Origin: PNNG01 sp964577055
GTDB lineage: Bacteria; Bacteroidota; Bacteroidia; UBA7662
DNA: 64,000 nucleotides
Direction of reading: 5' to 3'
Assembly: GCA_964577055.1 (NCBI GenBank)
Contig: CAZNWC010000003.1
Coordinates: 124,001-188,000 of the forward strand
Positions 44,313-53,173 of this stretch are shown here, piece by piece; position 1 is the stretch's first letter, and the number at the start of each line of letters is the position of its first letter. The notes beneath the pieces are model-generated. The model made no database searches. It was not told where the DNA came from and saw only the letters and a list, made by a program, of their open reading frames with translations. The position numbers and the translations under genes are program-made.

Positions 44313-45155
44313 TTAGCGATTTCCTGCTTGGATGGCACGGTAGTGCAACAATGCCTCGCGTGTAAGCAGATAATGGCCTTGTGTATTCACCCTGATCTGT
44401 CGCACACCAACAGCTCCGGGGTATTGGCAGAGCTCTTCGGTGAGAGCTTCAAGATGGTAACGATGCACCTGCCCGTTTTTTACCCAATACATATACGGGC
44501 CGTGAAGATCAAAACGCTCAACCCCCTTGATGGGCAACAAACGCTGGTAGCGACCGTATAAGTCGAATACCAAAATACCTAGCCCGGGATCGGAAAGGTA
44601 CAACTGCTCGTTGTATTCGAGCAAGTAGGTGGGCTTGAGGGGACTGTCGAAATGGTTTTGTAACCACTCTCCTTGTACCACCGTGCGGAGGTCTAAAGCC
44701 AATTTGCGCAGGCGGAAGGCCCGTTCGTCGTACAGCCAGAAGTTGTTGTCGAATGACCGGCACAAAAGCGAGCGACTGCCTTGGTTGAGGTCGGCCAATT
44801 GCAAGCGGTTGGTGGTGTACAGCATATTGTCGAGCTGCAGCAAAGTTGAAAACTCCGGATAAAACAGCAGCAGCTGCATCGGATTGCTCACGTCGGCAGC
44901 TTCAACAGGCCCCAGCAATTGTTGGCGGTGATTGGCTACCCATTGTCCACGGGCATCGTACTTCACCAGTTCATTTGCGCGGGTGATGAGGTAAAAATTG
45001 CCCAAATGGTCTACATTGAAATAACGCACAGGCGCATCGAGCACATGGCTGCGCAGCAACACCAAGCTATCGGTAGGTACCTTACCTGCCGAATCCTGCG
45101 GGCTGGTGGTCAGGATAAGTGCGCAAATCCAAAGTATGACCGTCGAAAACTGCAT
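44313..45155 (-). CDS. secreted protein of unknown function, propeller-like
   Basis: 280 residues from ATG 45155, where MQFSTVILWICALILTTSPQD gives a signal peptide; the gene then overlaps the end of lpxH by 74 bases. The body has repeated beta units resembling 6-bladed propeller strands (VRYFNVDHLGNFYLITRANELVKYDARGQWVAN, YLLEYNEQLYLSDPGLGILVFDLYGRYQRLLPI, NTQGHYLLTREALLHY). No enzyme motif recognised. Nine bases before prfA. Confidence 0.72.
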   Translation of the reverse strand: MQFSTVILWICALILTTSPQDSAGKVPTDSLVLLRSHVLDAPVRYFNVDHLGNFYLITRANELVKYDARGQWVANHRQQLLGPVEAADVSNPMQLLLFYPEFSTLLQLDNMLYTTNRLQLADLNQGSRSLLCRSFDNNFWLYDERAFRLRKLALDLRTVVQGEWLQNHFDSPLKPTYLLEYNEQLYLSDPGLGILVFDLYGRYQRLLPIKGVERFDLHGPYMYWVKNGQVHRYHLEALTEELCQYPGAVGVRQIRVNTQGHYLLTREALLHYRAIQAGNR

Positions 45156-45852
45156 AGGTATTGTAAACGAGCCAATCGCCCAGGTTGATATACAAGCTAC
45201 TTGCACCAACCGGGGTGCAAATGGGCAAATGGCGGTGACCAAAAATGAAATAATCGTAATGTTGCTGGGTCAATTTGTGCTGGCAGTATTGAAAAAGCCA
45301 TTCTTGTTCTTTATGGAAACCCCCTTCGTCGCGCGAAGCGGCCCTGCTTTTATAGCTCCAGTTCTTGGCCAATGCAAAGGCGAGGTTGGGGTGCAAACGG
45401 GCAAACAACCATTGATTGACGGGGTGACGGAAGATTTTTTTGAGCCATTTAAAGCCAAAATCTGAAGGCCCTTTCCCATCACCATGCGCGAGCAGGAATT
45501 TTTTACCGGCGATGTCCACTTCCAGTGTATCGTCGTGCACTTGTAAACCCAACTCTTCTTCCAGATAGCCAAAGGTCCACATATCATGGTTGCCTTTGAA
45601 AAAATGGATGGGAATGCCACTGTCGGTGAGCTTGGCCAAAGTACCCAATAAGCGGGTGAAGTTGCGGGGCACCACTGAGCGGTATTCGAACCAAAAATCA
45701 AACACATCCCCCATCAAATAAATGGCTTCGGCTCTTGGTGCAATTGCCTCTAAAAATGCCACTACCTGCTTTTCGCGCACCAAACTGGCCTCCCGGTTGG
45801 GGATGCCCAAATGAAAATCGCTCAAAAAGTAGGTGTGGGTGCGTTCCATCAT
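45082..45852 (-). CDS. lpxH: UDP-2,3-diacylglucosamine diphosphatase (LpxH-type)
   Basis: 256 residues. Calcineurin-fold metallophosphoesterase with the complete metal ligand set: DFHLG (12-16), GDVFDFWFEYR, KGNHDMW, LLAHGDG and GHRH. It makes lipid X in lipid A synthesis at the inner membrane surface; the length and FKWLKKIFRHPVNQWLF insert fit LpxH. Two ATGs in a row at the start (45852, 45849); the start overlaps the LUD gene's stop by about four bases. Confidence 0.88.
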   Translation of the reverse strand: MMERTHTYFLSDFHLGIPNREASLVREKQVVAFLEAIAPRAEAIYLMGDVFDFWFEYRSVVPRNFTRLLGTLAKLTDSGIPIHFFKGNHDMWTFGYLEEELGLQVHDDTLEVDIAGKKFLLAHGDGKGPSDFGFKWLKKIFRHPVNQWLFARLHPNLAFALAKNWSYKSRAASRDEGGFHKEQEWLFQYCQHKLTQQHYDYFIFGHRHLPICTPVGASSLYINLGDWLVYNTYAVFDGHTLDLRTYPDHQPAGFGR

Positions 45853-46496
45853 GCCGTTTCGTCTTGCACCAAAAATACGTACAATGCCTTAGGGCCGTGT
45901 GCACCCATGACCAATGTTTTTTCAATATCGGCGGTGCGGCTCGGACCGGTGATCATGCTCAGCATGCCCGGAAGCCTGCCCTCGTAACGCTGCCTGATTT
46001 GCACCAAGGCGCTTTTGATATCGGGCACCAGTTGCGAGGTAAAGGCCACCACCACATGTACAGGAGGGTATGAGGTCATCACACGCCCTTTTTGCTGTGC
46101 TGAGCTCACCATGATGCTGCCCGAGCGTGCAATAAGTGCTTCGCAGCCGGTTACGCCAATTTCCATTTCACCCAGCTTGCCAGCATCTTTCCGATAAGGG
46201 AATTGCACCTCGTCAAACAGGCTTTGGATGCGCGGTTCAAAACAAAATATCTGCTGCGAACCGGTTTTTTGTACCAAGGCGATGAGGTTTTCGGCGAAAT
46301 CAAGCATGTTTTCGCAAAAAGCGAATTCACCACCAATGCCCACCAACGCTTGTGCAAAATGAATGGCCAAGTCGTCCTCAAGAGGGGGGAATACTGCTTT
46401 TTCCCAATCGAGCGAGGGGTTTTTGGCGGGTGTCTTGTGGATCAGGGCTTTCCTGATTTTTTTGAGGACTTTTTCTTTGGAGGTAGTTTCGCGCAT
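45849..46496 (-). CDS. LUD-domain protein (LutC/YkgG-like)
   Basis: 215 residues, cytoplasmic, no signal. The LUD (lactate utilisation) fold is seen from GVTGCEALIARSGSIMVSSAQQKGRVMTSYPPVHVVVAFTSQLV and the C-terminal MLSMITGPSRTADIEKTLVMGAHGPKALYVFLV. In LutABC it is part of an iron-sulfur lactate oxidase, but no LutA or LutB partner is here, so another role is possible. Follows ftsH, precedes lpxH. Confidence 0.88.
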   Translation of the reverse strand: MRETTSKEKVLKKIRKALIHKTPAKNPSLDWEKAVFPPLEDDLAIHFAQALVGIGGEFAFCENMLDFAENLIALVQKTGSQQIFCFEPRIQSLFDEVQFPYRKDAGKLGEMEIGVTGCEALIARSGSIMVSSAQQKGRVMTSYPPVHVVVAFTSQLVPDIKSALVQIRQRYEGRLPGMLSMITGPSRTADIEKTLVMGAHGPKALYVFLVQDETA

Positions 46497-46512
46497 GGGG
46501 CTTTTTAACGTC

Positions 46513-46545
46513 AGCGCCCCTGTTGCCAGGGGCAGCAGGGGCGCT
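46513..46545. repeat. 10-bp stem hairpin between ftsH and the LUD gene
   Basis: AGCGCCCCTG (46513-46522) and CAGGGGCGCT (46536-46545), 13-base loop. Read on the (-) strand it is preceded by AAC CACA, the leader-tail pair of the hairpin arrays at 14124 and 17149. No T tract, so it is not a typical terminator; it may process or stabilise the ftsH mRNA end. Confidence 0.6.
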
Positions 46546-46583
46546 GTGGTTCAAAAATCAGAATATCCGTTTAAATCACCAAA

Positions 46584-48596
46584 TCAGGAAGCCGATTCTT
46601 CGGCTTTGGCAGCATCAACGGCAACCACATCGGGTACTGGTTCACTGCTTACTACCTGCGGAATTTCTTCGGTAAGGTGGGTAACGCTGTTCGGACGCGG
46701 ACCAATCAATCGCTCCAAATCGGCTTGGTAAATCACCTCTTTGGCCAACAACTCCTGGGCAACCAACTCCAATTCGTGGCGCTTTTCGCGGATCAACTCC
46801 TTGGTTTTTTCGTAGGCATTTTCAATGAGTTTGCGCGCTTCATCGTCGATCAGCTTCGCCATGTCTTCTGAATAAGGCTTGCGGAATTGGTATTCACCTT
46901 GCGGATCGTTGAAGCTTACCGGGCCTACTTTGGGATTCATGCCATAGAGGGTTACCATACCATAGGCAACTCGGGTAATGCGCTCCAAATCGTTCTGCGC
47001 TCCGGTGCTGATGCGGCCAAAGAATACTTCTTCAGCAGCGCGACCACCCAAGGTCATGCACATGGTGTCGAGCAATTGCTCCGTAGTATACAAATACTGC
47101 TCTTTTGGGAGGTACTGGGCATAACCCAAAGCTGCCACACCGCGGGGTACAATCGATACTTTCACCAAAGGATCGGTGCTGTCGAGGAACCAACCTACAA
47201 TGGCATGGCCTGCTTCGTGATAGGCCACGATTTTTTTCTCTTCAGGCGAAATGATTTTGTTTTTCTTCTCCAAGCCGCCAATCACCCTGTCGATGGCCGC
47301 ATTGAAGTCTTCCATTTCTACCACTTTTTTGGCCTTTCTGGCAGCAATAAGTGCTGCTTCGTTGCACACATTGGCAATTTCGGCACCCGCAAAACCCGGA
47401 GTTTGTTCAGCCAATTTTAATGGATTCACATCATCACCCATTTTGATGGGCTTGAGGTGTACTTTGAATATTTGTTCACGGCCAATGATGTCGGGACGGT
47501 CAACAGTTATCTGTCGGTCGAAACGGCCCGGGCGCAGCAAGGCGGCATCCAATACATCCGGACGGTTGGTGGCCGCCATCATGATAATGCCAAGGTCCGA
47601 CGAAAAGCCATCCATCTCCACCAGCAACTGGTTGAGGGTACTTTCACGCTCGTCATTGCCTCCCATGATTTGGTTTTTACCACGCGAACGGCCTACGGCA
47701 TCAATCTCGTCGATGAAAATGATACACGGAGCCTTTTCACGGGCTTGCTTGAAAAGGTCGCGCACCCGACTGGCACCTACCCCAACAAACATCTCTACGA
47801 AGTCGGAACCACTGAGGGTAAAAAAGGGCACTTGGGCTTCGCCGGCAACGGCTTTGGCCAACAAGGTTTTGCCTGTACCGGGAGGACCTACGAGCAGTAC
47901 GCCCTTCGGTATTTTTCCTCCCAAAGCAGTGTATTTTTTGGGGTTTTTTAAGAAATCAACCACCTCCATTACCTCTACTTTGGCTTCTTCGAGACCCGCA
48001 ACGTCGTTGAAAGTTACATTTTCGCGGCTGTTTTTGTCGAACAATGTGGCCTTCGATTTGCCGATGTTGAAGATCTGACCACCTCCGCCACCAGCACCGC
48101 CGGCAAAGCGGCGCATGAGCAACAACCACAGTCCCAACAGGAGCAACATGGGCAGCAAAAAGCTCAAAATATCGCCAAACCAAGAGCGGCGACTTTCCCA
48201 TTGAATGTACACCTTATCGCCTGCGGCTTGGGCTTCATTTAGTTTCTTTTCTAGTACTTCGGGGGAGCTTTCGGTGAAATAATATTGTGCCCCATTGCTG
48301 CCAAAACTGCGTTCTTGGAACTCTTTGTACTTTTCGGTGCGCAGTTTGTCCTTTCTAATGTAGACCTCAATGACATAGATATCGTCTTGTTTGAAGCCCA
48401 CCAGCTTCTCTACATCTCCCGAATTAAGGAGGGTATTTTCAAACTCTTGCCAGCCTATTTTTTTGGTCGAACTGCCTGAATTGGCAAAGTTGATGGCAAT
48501 AAATAGGACGGCAATGATGATGTAAATCCAGTAAAAATTGAATTTAGGCTTGTTATCGGTTTTCAGCTCTTGCTGTTTTTTATTTTGCTTGGCCAT
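46584..48596 (-). CDS. ftsH: ATP-dependent zinc metalloprotease FtsH
   Basis: 670 residues. Two membrane helices (21-40 and about 143-162), AAA domain with Walker A GPPGTGKT (237-244), Walker B CIIFIDEIDA, and the Zn protease motif HEAGH with His460, Glu461 and His464. It degrades damaged or surplus membrane and cytoplasmic proteins. A Lys-rich N-terminus and Ser/Ala-rich tail are normal for Bacteroidota. Runs in the same direction as rsfS, 67 bases upstream, and the LUD gene, 87 bases downstream. Confidence 0.98.
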   Translation of the reverse strand: MAKQNKKQQELKTDNKPKFNFYWIYIIIAVLFIAINFANSGSSTKKIGWQEFENTLLNSGDVEKLVGFKQDDIYVIEVYIRKDKLRTEKYKEFQERSFGSNGAQYYFTESSPEVLEKKLNEAQAAGDKVYIQWESRRSWFGDILSFLLPMLLLLGLWLLLMRRFAGGAGGGGGQIFNIGKSKATLFDKNSRENVTFNDVAGLEEAKVEVMEVVDFLKNPKKYTALGGKIPKGVLLVGPPGTGKTLLAKAVAGEAQVPFFTLSGSDFVEMFVGVGASRVRDLFKQAREKAPCIIFIDEIDAVGRSRGKNQIMGGNDERESTLNQLLVEMDGFSSDLGIIMMAATNRPDVLDAALLRPGRFDRQITVDRPDIIGREQIFKVHLKPIKMGDDVNPLKLAEQTPGFAGAEIANVCNEAALIAARKAKKVVEMEDFNAAIDRVIGGLEKKNKIISPEEKKIVAYHEAGHAIVGWFLDSTDPLVKVSIVPRGVAALGYAQYLPKEQYLYTTEQLLDTMCMTLGGRAAEEVFFGRISTGAQNDLERITRVAYGMVTLYGMNPKVGPVSFNDPQGEYQFRKPYSEDMAKLIDDEARKLIENAYEKTKELIREKRHELELVAQELLAKEVIYQADLERLIGPRPNSVTHLTEEIPQVVSSEPVPDVVAVDAAKAEESAS

Positions 48597-48663
48597 GTTG
48601 AGTTGCTAATGTGGTGTAAACGATACAGGCAATTAAAAAGTTTAATGTGCCTTCGTGTCCGCA

Positions 48664-49026
48664 TCAATCAATATTGGTGCGTTTGGCATCGTTCCAAAGA
48701 TCTTCTAATGCGTAAAATTCGCGGGCCTGAGGTTGAAAAACATGGGCAACTACATCGCCGTAGTCGAGCAATATCCAACTCGCATTTTCCTTGCCTTCTA
48801 CACTGATGGGCCTTTCGCCGCTTGCTTTTTTTACTTCCTCTTCAATAGAATCGGCAATGGCTTTCACCTGTGTGCTCGATTCGGCCTCGCAAACCACAAA
48901 AAAATCGGCAACCCGGTCGCGAATGCCGGTGAGGTCAAGCAAACTGATGTGTTTGCCTTTTTTTTCTTCAATGCCGTGAATGATGAGCTGCTGCAGGGCC
49001 GGGATTTCCGGTGTTCGTTTCGCCAT
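48664..49026 (-). CDS. rsfS: ribosome silencing factor RsfS
   Basis: 120 residues. Binds ribosomal protein uL14 and blocks 50S-30S joining under starvation. Signature: GIEEKKGKHISLLDLTGIRDRVADFFVVCEAESSTQVKAIADSIEEEV ... SWILLDYGDVVAHVFQPQAREFYALEDLWNDA. First gene of the long (-) train that continues with ftsH. It is divergent from birA, with a shared palindromic promoter between them. Confidence 0.95.
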   Translation of the reverse strand: MAKRTPEIPALQQLIIHGIEEKKGKHISLLDLTGIRDRVADFFVVCEAESSTQVKAIADSIEEEVKKASGERPISVEGKENASWILLDYGDVVAHVFQPQAREFYALEDLWNDAKRTNID

Positions 49027-49034
49027 GCGATTTG

Positions 49035-49054
49035 ATTACTTTTGTGCAAAAGTA
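49035..49054. promoter_or_regulatory. symmetrical bidirectional promoter between rsfS and birA
   Basis: The 20-mer TTACTTTTGTGCAAAAGTAA (49036-49055, with a 2-base centre) is a near-perfect palindrome. On (+) it contains TACTTTTG (49037-49044) and on (-) TACTTTTG (49047-49054), each matching TAnnTTTG. The two boxes face opposite strands only 2 bases apart, so RNA polymerase could start either rsfS or birA but hardly both at once. Confidence 0.55.
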
Positions 49055-49064
49055 ACGAATTCTT

Positions 49065-49832
49065 TTGCACCAAGGCAGCCCAAACCCAATCCGCATCGGT
49101 CAGCCCCGCCATTATTTCGAAGAAGTAGTGAGCACCATCAGCCTGTTGTGGAAACTCTTGGAGGAGGGTGCTGCCCCCGGCACGGTGGTTTATGCCGACT
49201 ACCAACGTGGGGGCAAAGGCCAAGCTGGCGCCCGTTGGGAAAGCGAAGCGGGGGCGAATTTATTGGTAAGTGTGTATTTACAGCCGCATCGGCTTGAAGC
49301 ACAGCACCAATTTAGGCTCAACATGGCGGTTGCCCTGGCTGTGAGCGACTTTGCAAGGCTCTATTTGGGCGATGGCGTGCGTTTGAAATGGCCCAATGAC
49401 CTTTTTTACCACCAACTGAAGCTCGGCGGCATTCTCATTGAAAACACCATACAGGGCAGTTGGCTGGCCGATTCTGTGGTAGGTGTGGGCATCAACATCA
49501 ATCAGTCGCATTTTTTCGGATCCTTCGCAGCTACCTCTTTTAGCAAAATCACCGGTCGTTTTTACAACCTGCACGAATTGCTCGATCAGCTGTTGCGCTT
49601 TTTTGAATTGCGGCTTCAAGCCCTTCAGGAAGGCCGATGGATGGAACAACGGGCCGAATACCTGCATCAAATGCTGGGCTTGGGCGAATTGCGTACATTT
49701 GAATACCAGGGCCAGTTGATCAAAGCCACTATCCTCGATGTTGATGCCGAAGGGCGGCTGGTACTCGACAGCAGCCAAGGCCGACTGATCATGAACAACA
49801 AGGAAATCAAATTCCGCTTCGATGAGCCATGA
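49065..49832 (+). CDS. birA: biotin--[acetyl-CoA-carboxylase] ligase
   Basis: 255 residues starting with TTG 49065; no ATG is available, since a TAA stands at 49053 in the same frame. Group I ligase without a DNA-binding domain. Active-site segments: GGKGQAGARWES (biotin/ATP loop, here with Ala for the usual Arg), VRLKWPNDLFYHQLKLGGILIEN, VVGVGININQ and a C-terminal SH3-like part. Attaches biotin to carboxylase carrier proteins. Stop overlaps the coaX start by 11 bases. Confidence 0.92.
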   Translation: MHQGSPNPIRIGQPRHYFEEVVSTISLLWKLLEEGAAPGTVVYADYQRGGKGQAGARWESEAGANLLVSVYLQPHRLEAQHQFRLNMAVALAVSDFARLYLGDGVRLKWPNDLFYHQLKLGGILIENTIQGSWLADSVVGVGININQSHFFGSFAATSFSKITGRFYNLHELLDQLLRFFELRLQALQEGRWMEQRAEYLHQMLGLGELRTFEYQGQLIKATILDVDAEGRLVLDSSQGRLIMNNKEIKFRFDEP

Positions 49833-50535
49833 ATACATTTGTGTGGTAGATGCCGGCAATAGCCGGGTCAAAAGGGGATGGTTCAAAGACAATGAGCTGC
49901 TACAACTCGAGATTTTCGAACACAGTGCTTGGCAACACCCCTTGCCTCATATGCCTTCAGGCGTGCACATTGCGTCGGTAAGCTTGCCCGAATCGGATCT
50001 GGCCCAGTGGTTTTTGGCGCAAGGCGTGGCCAACGTACGCATTTTTGACGCCAGCTCCCCTTTGCCTTTTGAAAGCAATTATACAAGTTTAAACACCCTC
50101 GGAAGCGATCGTAAATTGCTCATCGCCGGCGCCAATGCCCTTTTTGCGCAGCGAAACCGCTTGGTGGTTGCCTTGGGAAGCTGCATCACCTACGACCTGA
50201 TAGATGCCACCGGCCGACACCTGGGTGGCGACATCAGTCCGGGCCTGCACATGCGCTGGCAAGCCATGCACCACTTTACTGCCCGCTTGCCATTGCCCGA
50301 AATGCCGGCACATTGGCCTGTGTTGGGCAACGATACGATTTCGGCTTTGCAGTCGGGGGTTTTACAAGGCGTCTTGGCAGAAATAAAAGGCCGAATTGAC
50401 CAATTTGAGCTGATTTTAAGTGATTTAACGATTATTTTAAGTGGGGGAGACGCGCATTTTTTTGAAAACCGCCTCGATAGTCCCATATTTGCCGAGCCAA
50501 ATTTGGCGTTATACGGCCTGCATGCCCTTTATTAG
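49822..50535 (+). CDS. coaX: type III pantothenate kinase
   Basis: 237 residues. First step of coenzyme A synthesis. ASKHA-fold motifs: VVDAGNSRVKRGWF (8-21, catalytic Asp), GSDRKLLIAGA, GSCITYDLID, GGDISPGLHMRWQAMHHFTARLPL and LSGGDA. Cofactor-free type, K+ dependent. Start overlaps birA end; end overlaps the next gene by 14 bases. Confidence 0.95.
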   Translation: MSHEYICVVDAGNSRVKRGWFKDNELLQLEIFEHSAWQHPLPHMPSGVHIASVSLPESDLAQWFLAQGVANVRIFDASSPLPFESNYTSLNTLGSDRKLLIAGANALFAQRNRLVVALGSCITYDLIDATGRHLGGDISPGLHMRWQAMHHFTARLPLPEMPAHWPVLGNDTISALQSGVLQGVLAEIKGRIDQFELILSDLTIILSGGDAHFFENRLDSPIFAEPNLALYGLHALY

Positions 50536-51826
50536 AACCATCTTTTTTCTGTTTTGCTGTAGTATCATGGCGGAAGTTGCCCAAGGGCAAGCTGCCAATT
50601 ACGGTTCGCCCTATTCGCGCTTTGCCTTGGGCGATCAGCAGCCTTTTTCGCTCGCACAACATCGTGCCATGGGCAGCGCCACTTTGGCCTTGTTCGACAG
50701 CGTTGGACTCAATCTCGCGAATCCGGCTTCCTTGTCGGCACTTCGCCTCACAGCCATAGAATTTGGTGGATTTGGTCAGGCCAGCCGCTTGCGCACCGAA
50801 ACCGCCACGCAGGACCGGTCGAACATTAATTTTGGCTATTTGATGTTTGGTTTTCCAGTGAACAAGCACTGGGGAACAGCTGTAGGATTTCAACCCTATG
50901 CCTTCACCAATTACAACCTCGTGAGCAGGGTAGATTCAGGTTTTGCAACCTGGCGCGAAGAATACCAGGGCAAAGGCGGGATCAACCAACTCAGCTGGGC
51001 GAATGGCTTCGATTTGGGCAAGGGTTTTCACCTGGGACTCACGACACACTTCCTTTTTGGGGAGGTGTTACAGGAAAGACGTTTTGTGTACGATTTTCCT
51101 GATTCGCTGTATTTGCTCAATGTGCGTGTGACCGATCGTGTGCGCCTGGCCGATGTACAATTGAGCCTGGGTTTGCAGTACCGCCGTGAGTGGACCAAAG
51201 GTGAAGGAAAACGCTCAAGACGTTTTGTCACAGCTGCATTGCAGGCCGATTTACCTACGCAATTGCGCGGCACCAACGATTTTGTGGCCGATCGTTTTCG
51301 CCTCGTGGGCAGCCGCCTGGTGGTACTCGACACGGTTTCGAACCAGTCGGGCAATGCAGGCAACATCAGCATGCCCTTGCAATTGGGCGTTGGTTTCCAG
51401 ATAGGCGCGCACAATTGGTGGCAGTTTTCGGCTGAGGCCCGCTATGCGCAATGGAGCCAATTCAGCTTGTTCAACCGACCCGATTCGCTCCAAAACAGCT
51501 GGTATTTGGCCAGCGGTTTCCAGTACATCCCAAAATACGATGCTATCGGCGAAAATATGTTTTTCAAAACCTTGCGTTACCGCGCGGGTTTAAGATACCA
51601 TACCGGTTACCTCGCCTTCCGCAATGAGCGTATCAGCGAACTTGGCATGACCTTTGGGGTTGGCATACCGGTCAAGCGACAGTTTTCAATGCCTTCGGTC
51701 AACCTGGCAGTAGAAATTGGACGCAGGGGCACCTTGAACAACGGCTTGGTGCGTGAAAATTACACCCGGGTAACCCTGGGATTCACCTTAAACGACCGTT
51801 GGTTTGTTAAAAGAAAGTATGATTAA
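50522..51826 (+). CDS. outer membrane beta-barrel protein, FadL/OmpP1-like
   Basis: 434 residues from ATG 50522 (signal peptide PFIRTIFFLFCCSIMAEVAQGQ). The N-terminal YGSPYSRFALGDQQPFSLAQHRAMGSATLALFDSVGLNLANPASLSALRLTAIEFGGFGQASRL is typical of the Bacteroidota FadL/OmpP1-type family; the remainder is a series of amphipathic strands ending RVTLGFTLNDRWFVKRKYD. Outer membrane uptake of hydrophobic substrates is likely. Sits in the conserved coaX-porin-TPR-lptC order. Confidence 0.8.
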   Translation: MPFIRTIFFLFCCSIMAEVAQGQAANYGSPYSRFALGDQQPFSLAQHRAMGSATLALFDSVGLNLANPASLSALRLTAIEFGGFGQASRLRTETATQDRSNINFGYLMFGFPVNKHWGTAVGFQPYAFTNYNLVSRVDSGFATWREEYQGKGGINQLSWANGFDLGKGFHLGLTTHFLFGEVLQERRFVYDFPDSLYLLNVRVTDRVRLADVQLSLGLQYRREWTKGEGKRSRRFVTAALQADLPTQLRGTNDFVADRFRLVGSRLVVLDTVSNQSGNAGNISMPLQLGVGFQIGAHNWWQFSAEARYAQWSQFSLFNRPDSLQNSWYLASGFQYIPKYDAIGENMFFKTLRYRAGLRYHTGYLAFRNERISELGMTFGVGIPVKRQFSMPSVNLAVEIGRRGTLNNGLVRENYTRVTLGFTLNDRWFVKRKYD

Positions 51827-51838
51827 ATTTTTGAAGCC

Positions 51839-53173
51839 ATGAAGAAGATGATGAAAGGATTAGTTGTTGGATTGTTCGCCTGTGTGGTGATGGGAAATGT
51901 GTCTGGCGTACAAGCGCAGCCTGTTTCGGCTTGTGACCAAAAGTGGGGTGCCGACAGCGTTAAAACCATCCAGAACATTTCGGTTTACCGCGAATTTTTC
52001 AAGCAAAAGAACTACAGTGCAGCTTTTGAAGCGTGGAGTTACGTATTCAAAAACGCACCTTGTTCGCGTGAACAAACGCATGTGGATGGTGTAGCCATGT
52101 ACAAAGATTTTATCAAAAATACCAAAGACGCGGCACGCAAATCCCAGCTCATCGATACCCTCTTCTACATTTATGAAGTAAGGGCCGCGAACTTTGCTGA
52201 AAGTGCCGGCAACGCCATTGGCCGCAAAGGCGTAGACATGTTGAGCTACCGCCCCGAACCCAACACGGAAGTACTGAACACTTTCAAACGTTCGGTAGCC
52301 TTGGGTGGTGACAATACCGAACACTTCATCCTGCCTTATTACTTCAAAGTGGTTTTGAAAGAATTTGCTGCAGGTGCCATGACCAAGGAGCAGGTGCTCG
52401 ACGTATATGAGCAGTTATCGAAAATTGCTGAGGCCAACCTCAGTGGCAAAAACGGCGATAAATACGCCGAAAGCAAACAAATTTTGGATGCCGACTTGGC
52501 TGGCAACATCATCAAAGACTGTAACGAAATCATCGCACTGTTTGAAGGACGCTTCAAGGCCAATCCCGACAACAAAGAGCTGCGTGACCTTGTGTACAGC
52601 TTGCTTTTGGGCAAGGGTTGTACCGACAAAGAACTTTTCATGGAAGTAGCCGTAAGCAAGTACAACGAAAGCCCAAATGCACGTTTGGCGCTCGTATTGG
52701 CCCGTCGTTTCCAGCAAAACGACAATACCACCAAGGCAGCCGAGTATTACCAAAAAGCAATTGCTGAAGCAGAAAATGATTCAGCCAAAGCCCAGTATTA
52801 TTACGACTTTGCCACTTTGTACAGCAGCAGCAAGCAGTTTGCCAAGGCCCGTCAAATGGCCCAGGAAGCAGCGAAATTGCAGCCCAATTGGGGTAAGCCC
52901 ATCATGTTCATTGGCGACTTGTATGCAGCCAGTTACAATATGTGTGGCAGTGGCATTGAAGCACAAAGCGTGTATTGGGCAGCGGTCGACAAGTTTCAGC
53001 GCGCCAAGAGCGTAGATCCTTCGATGGCGGAAGAAGCCAACCAAAAGATCAACAAATACGCTGGTTACTTCCCCAATACCGAAACCTTGTTCTTCAACAA
53101 CCTCAGCAAAGGCAGTAGCTACAGCGTAGGTTGTTGGATAGGCGAAACCACATCGGTACGTAGTTCCGATTGA
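51839..53173 (+). CDS. periplasmic TPR-repeat protein
   Basis: 444 residues. Signal peptide (MKKMMKGLVVGLFACVVMG ... VQA), then helical repeats: YREFFKQKNYSAAFEAWSYVFKNAP, ARLALVLARRFQQNDNTTKAAEYYQKAIAEAENDSAKAQYYYDFATLYSSSKQFAKARQMAQEAAKLQPNWGKP. These are TPR units, with three or more clear in the last 200 residues. A C-terminal Cys pair (CGSG, GCWIG) may form a disulfide. Likely helps assemble or hold outer membrane proteins. Starts 13 bases after the porin gene; stop overlaps lptC. Confidence 0.82.
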   Translation: MKKMMKGLVVGLFACVVMGNVSGVQAQPVSACDQKWGADSVKTIQNISVYREFFKQKNYSAAFEAWSYVFKNAPCSREQTHVDGVAMYKDFIKNTKDAARKSQLIDTLFYIYEVRAANFAESAGNAIGRKGVDMLSYRPEPNTEVLNTFKRSVALGGDNTEHFILPYYFKVVLKEFAAGAMTKEQVLDVYEQLSKIAEANLSGKNGDKYAESKQILDADLAGNIIKDCNEIIALFEGRFKANPDNKELRDLVYSLLLGKGCTDKELFMEVAVSKYNESPNARLALVLARRFQQNDNTTKAAEYYQKAIAEAENDSAKAQYYYDFATLYSSSKQFAKARQMAQEAAKLQPNWGKPIMFIGDLYAASYNMCGSGIEAQSVYWAAVDKFQRAKSVDPSMAEEANQKINKYAGYFPNTETLFFNNLSKGSSYSVGCWIGETTSVRSSD

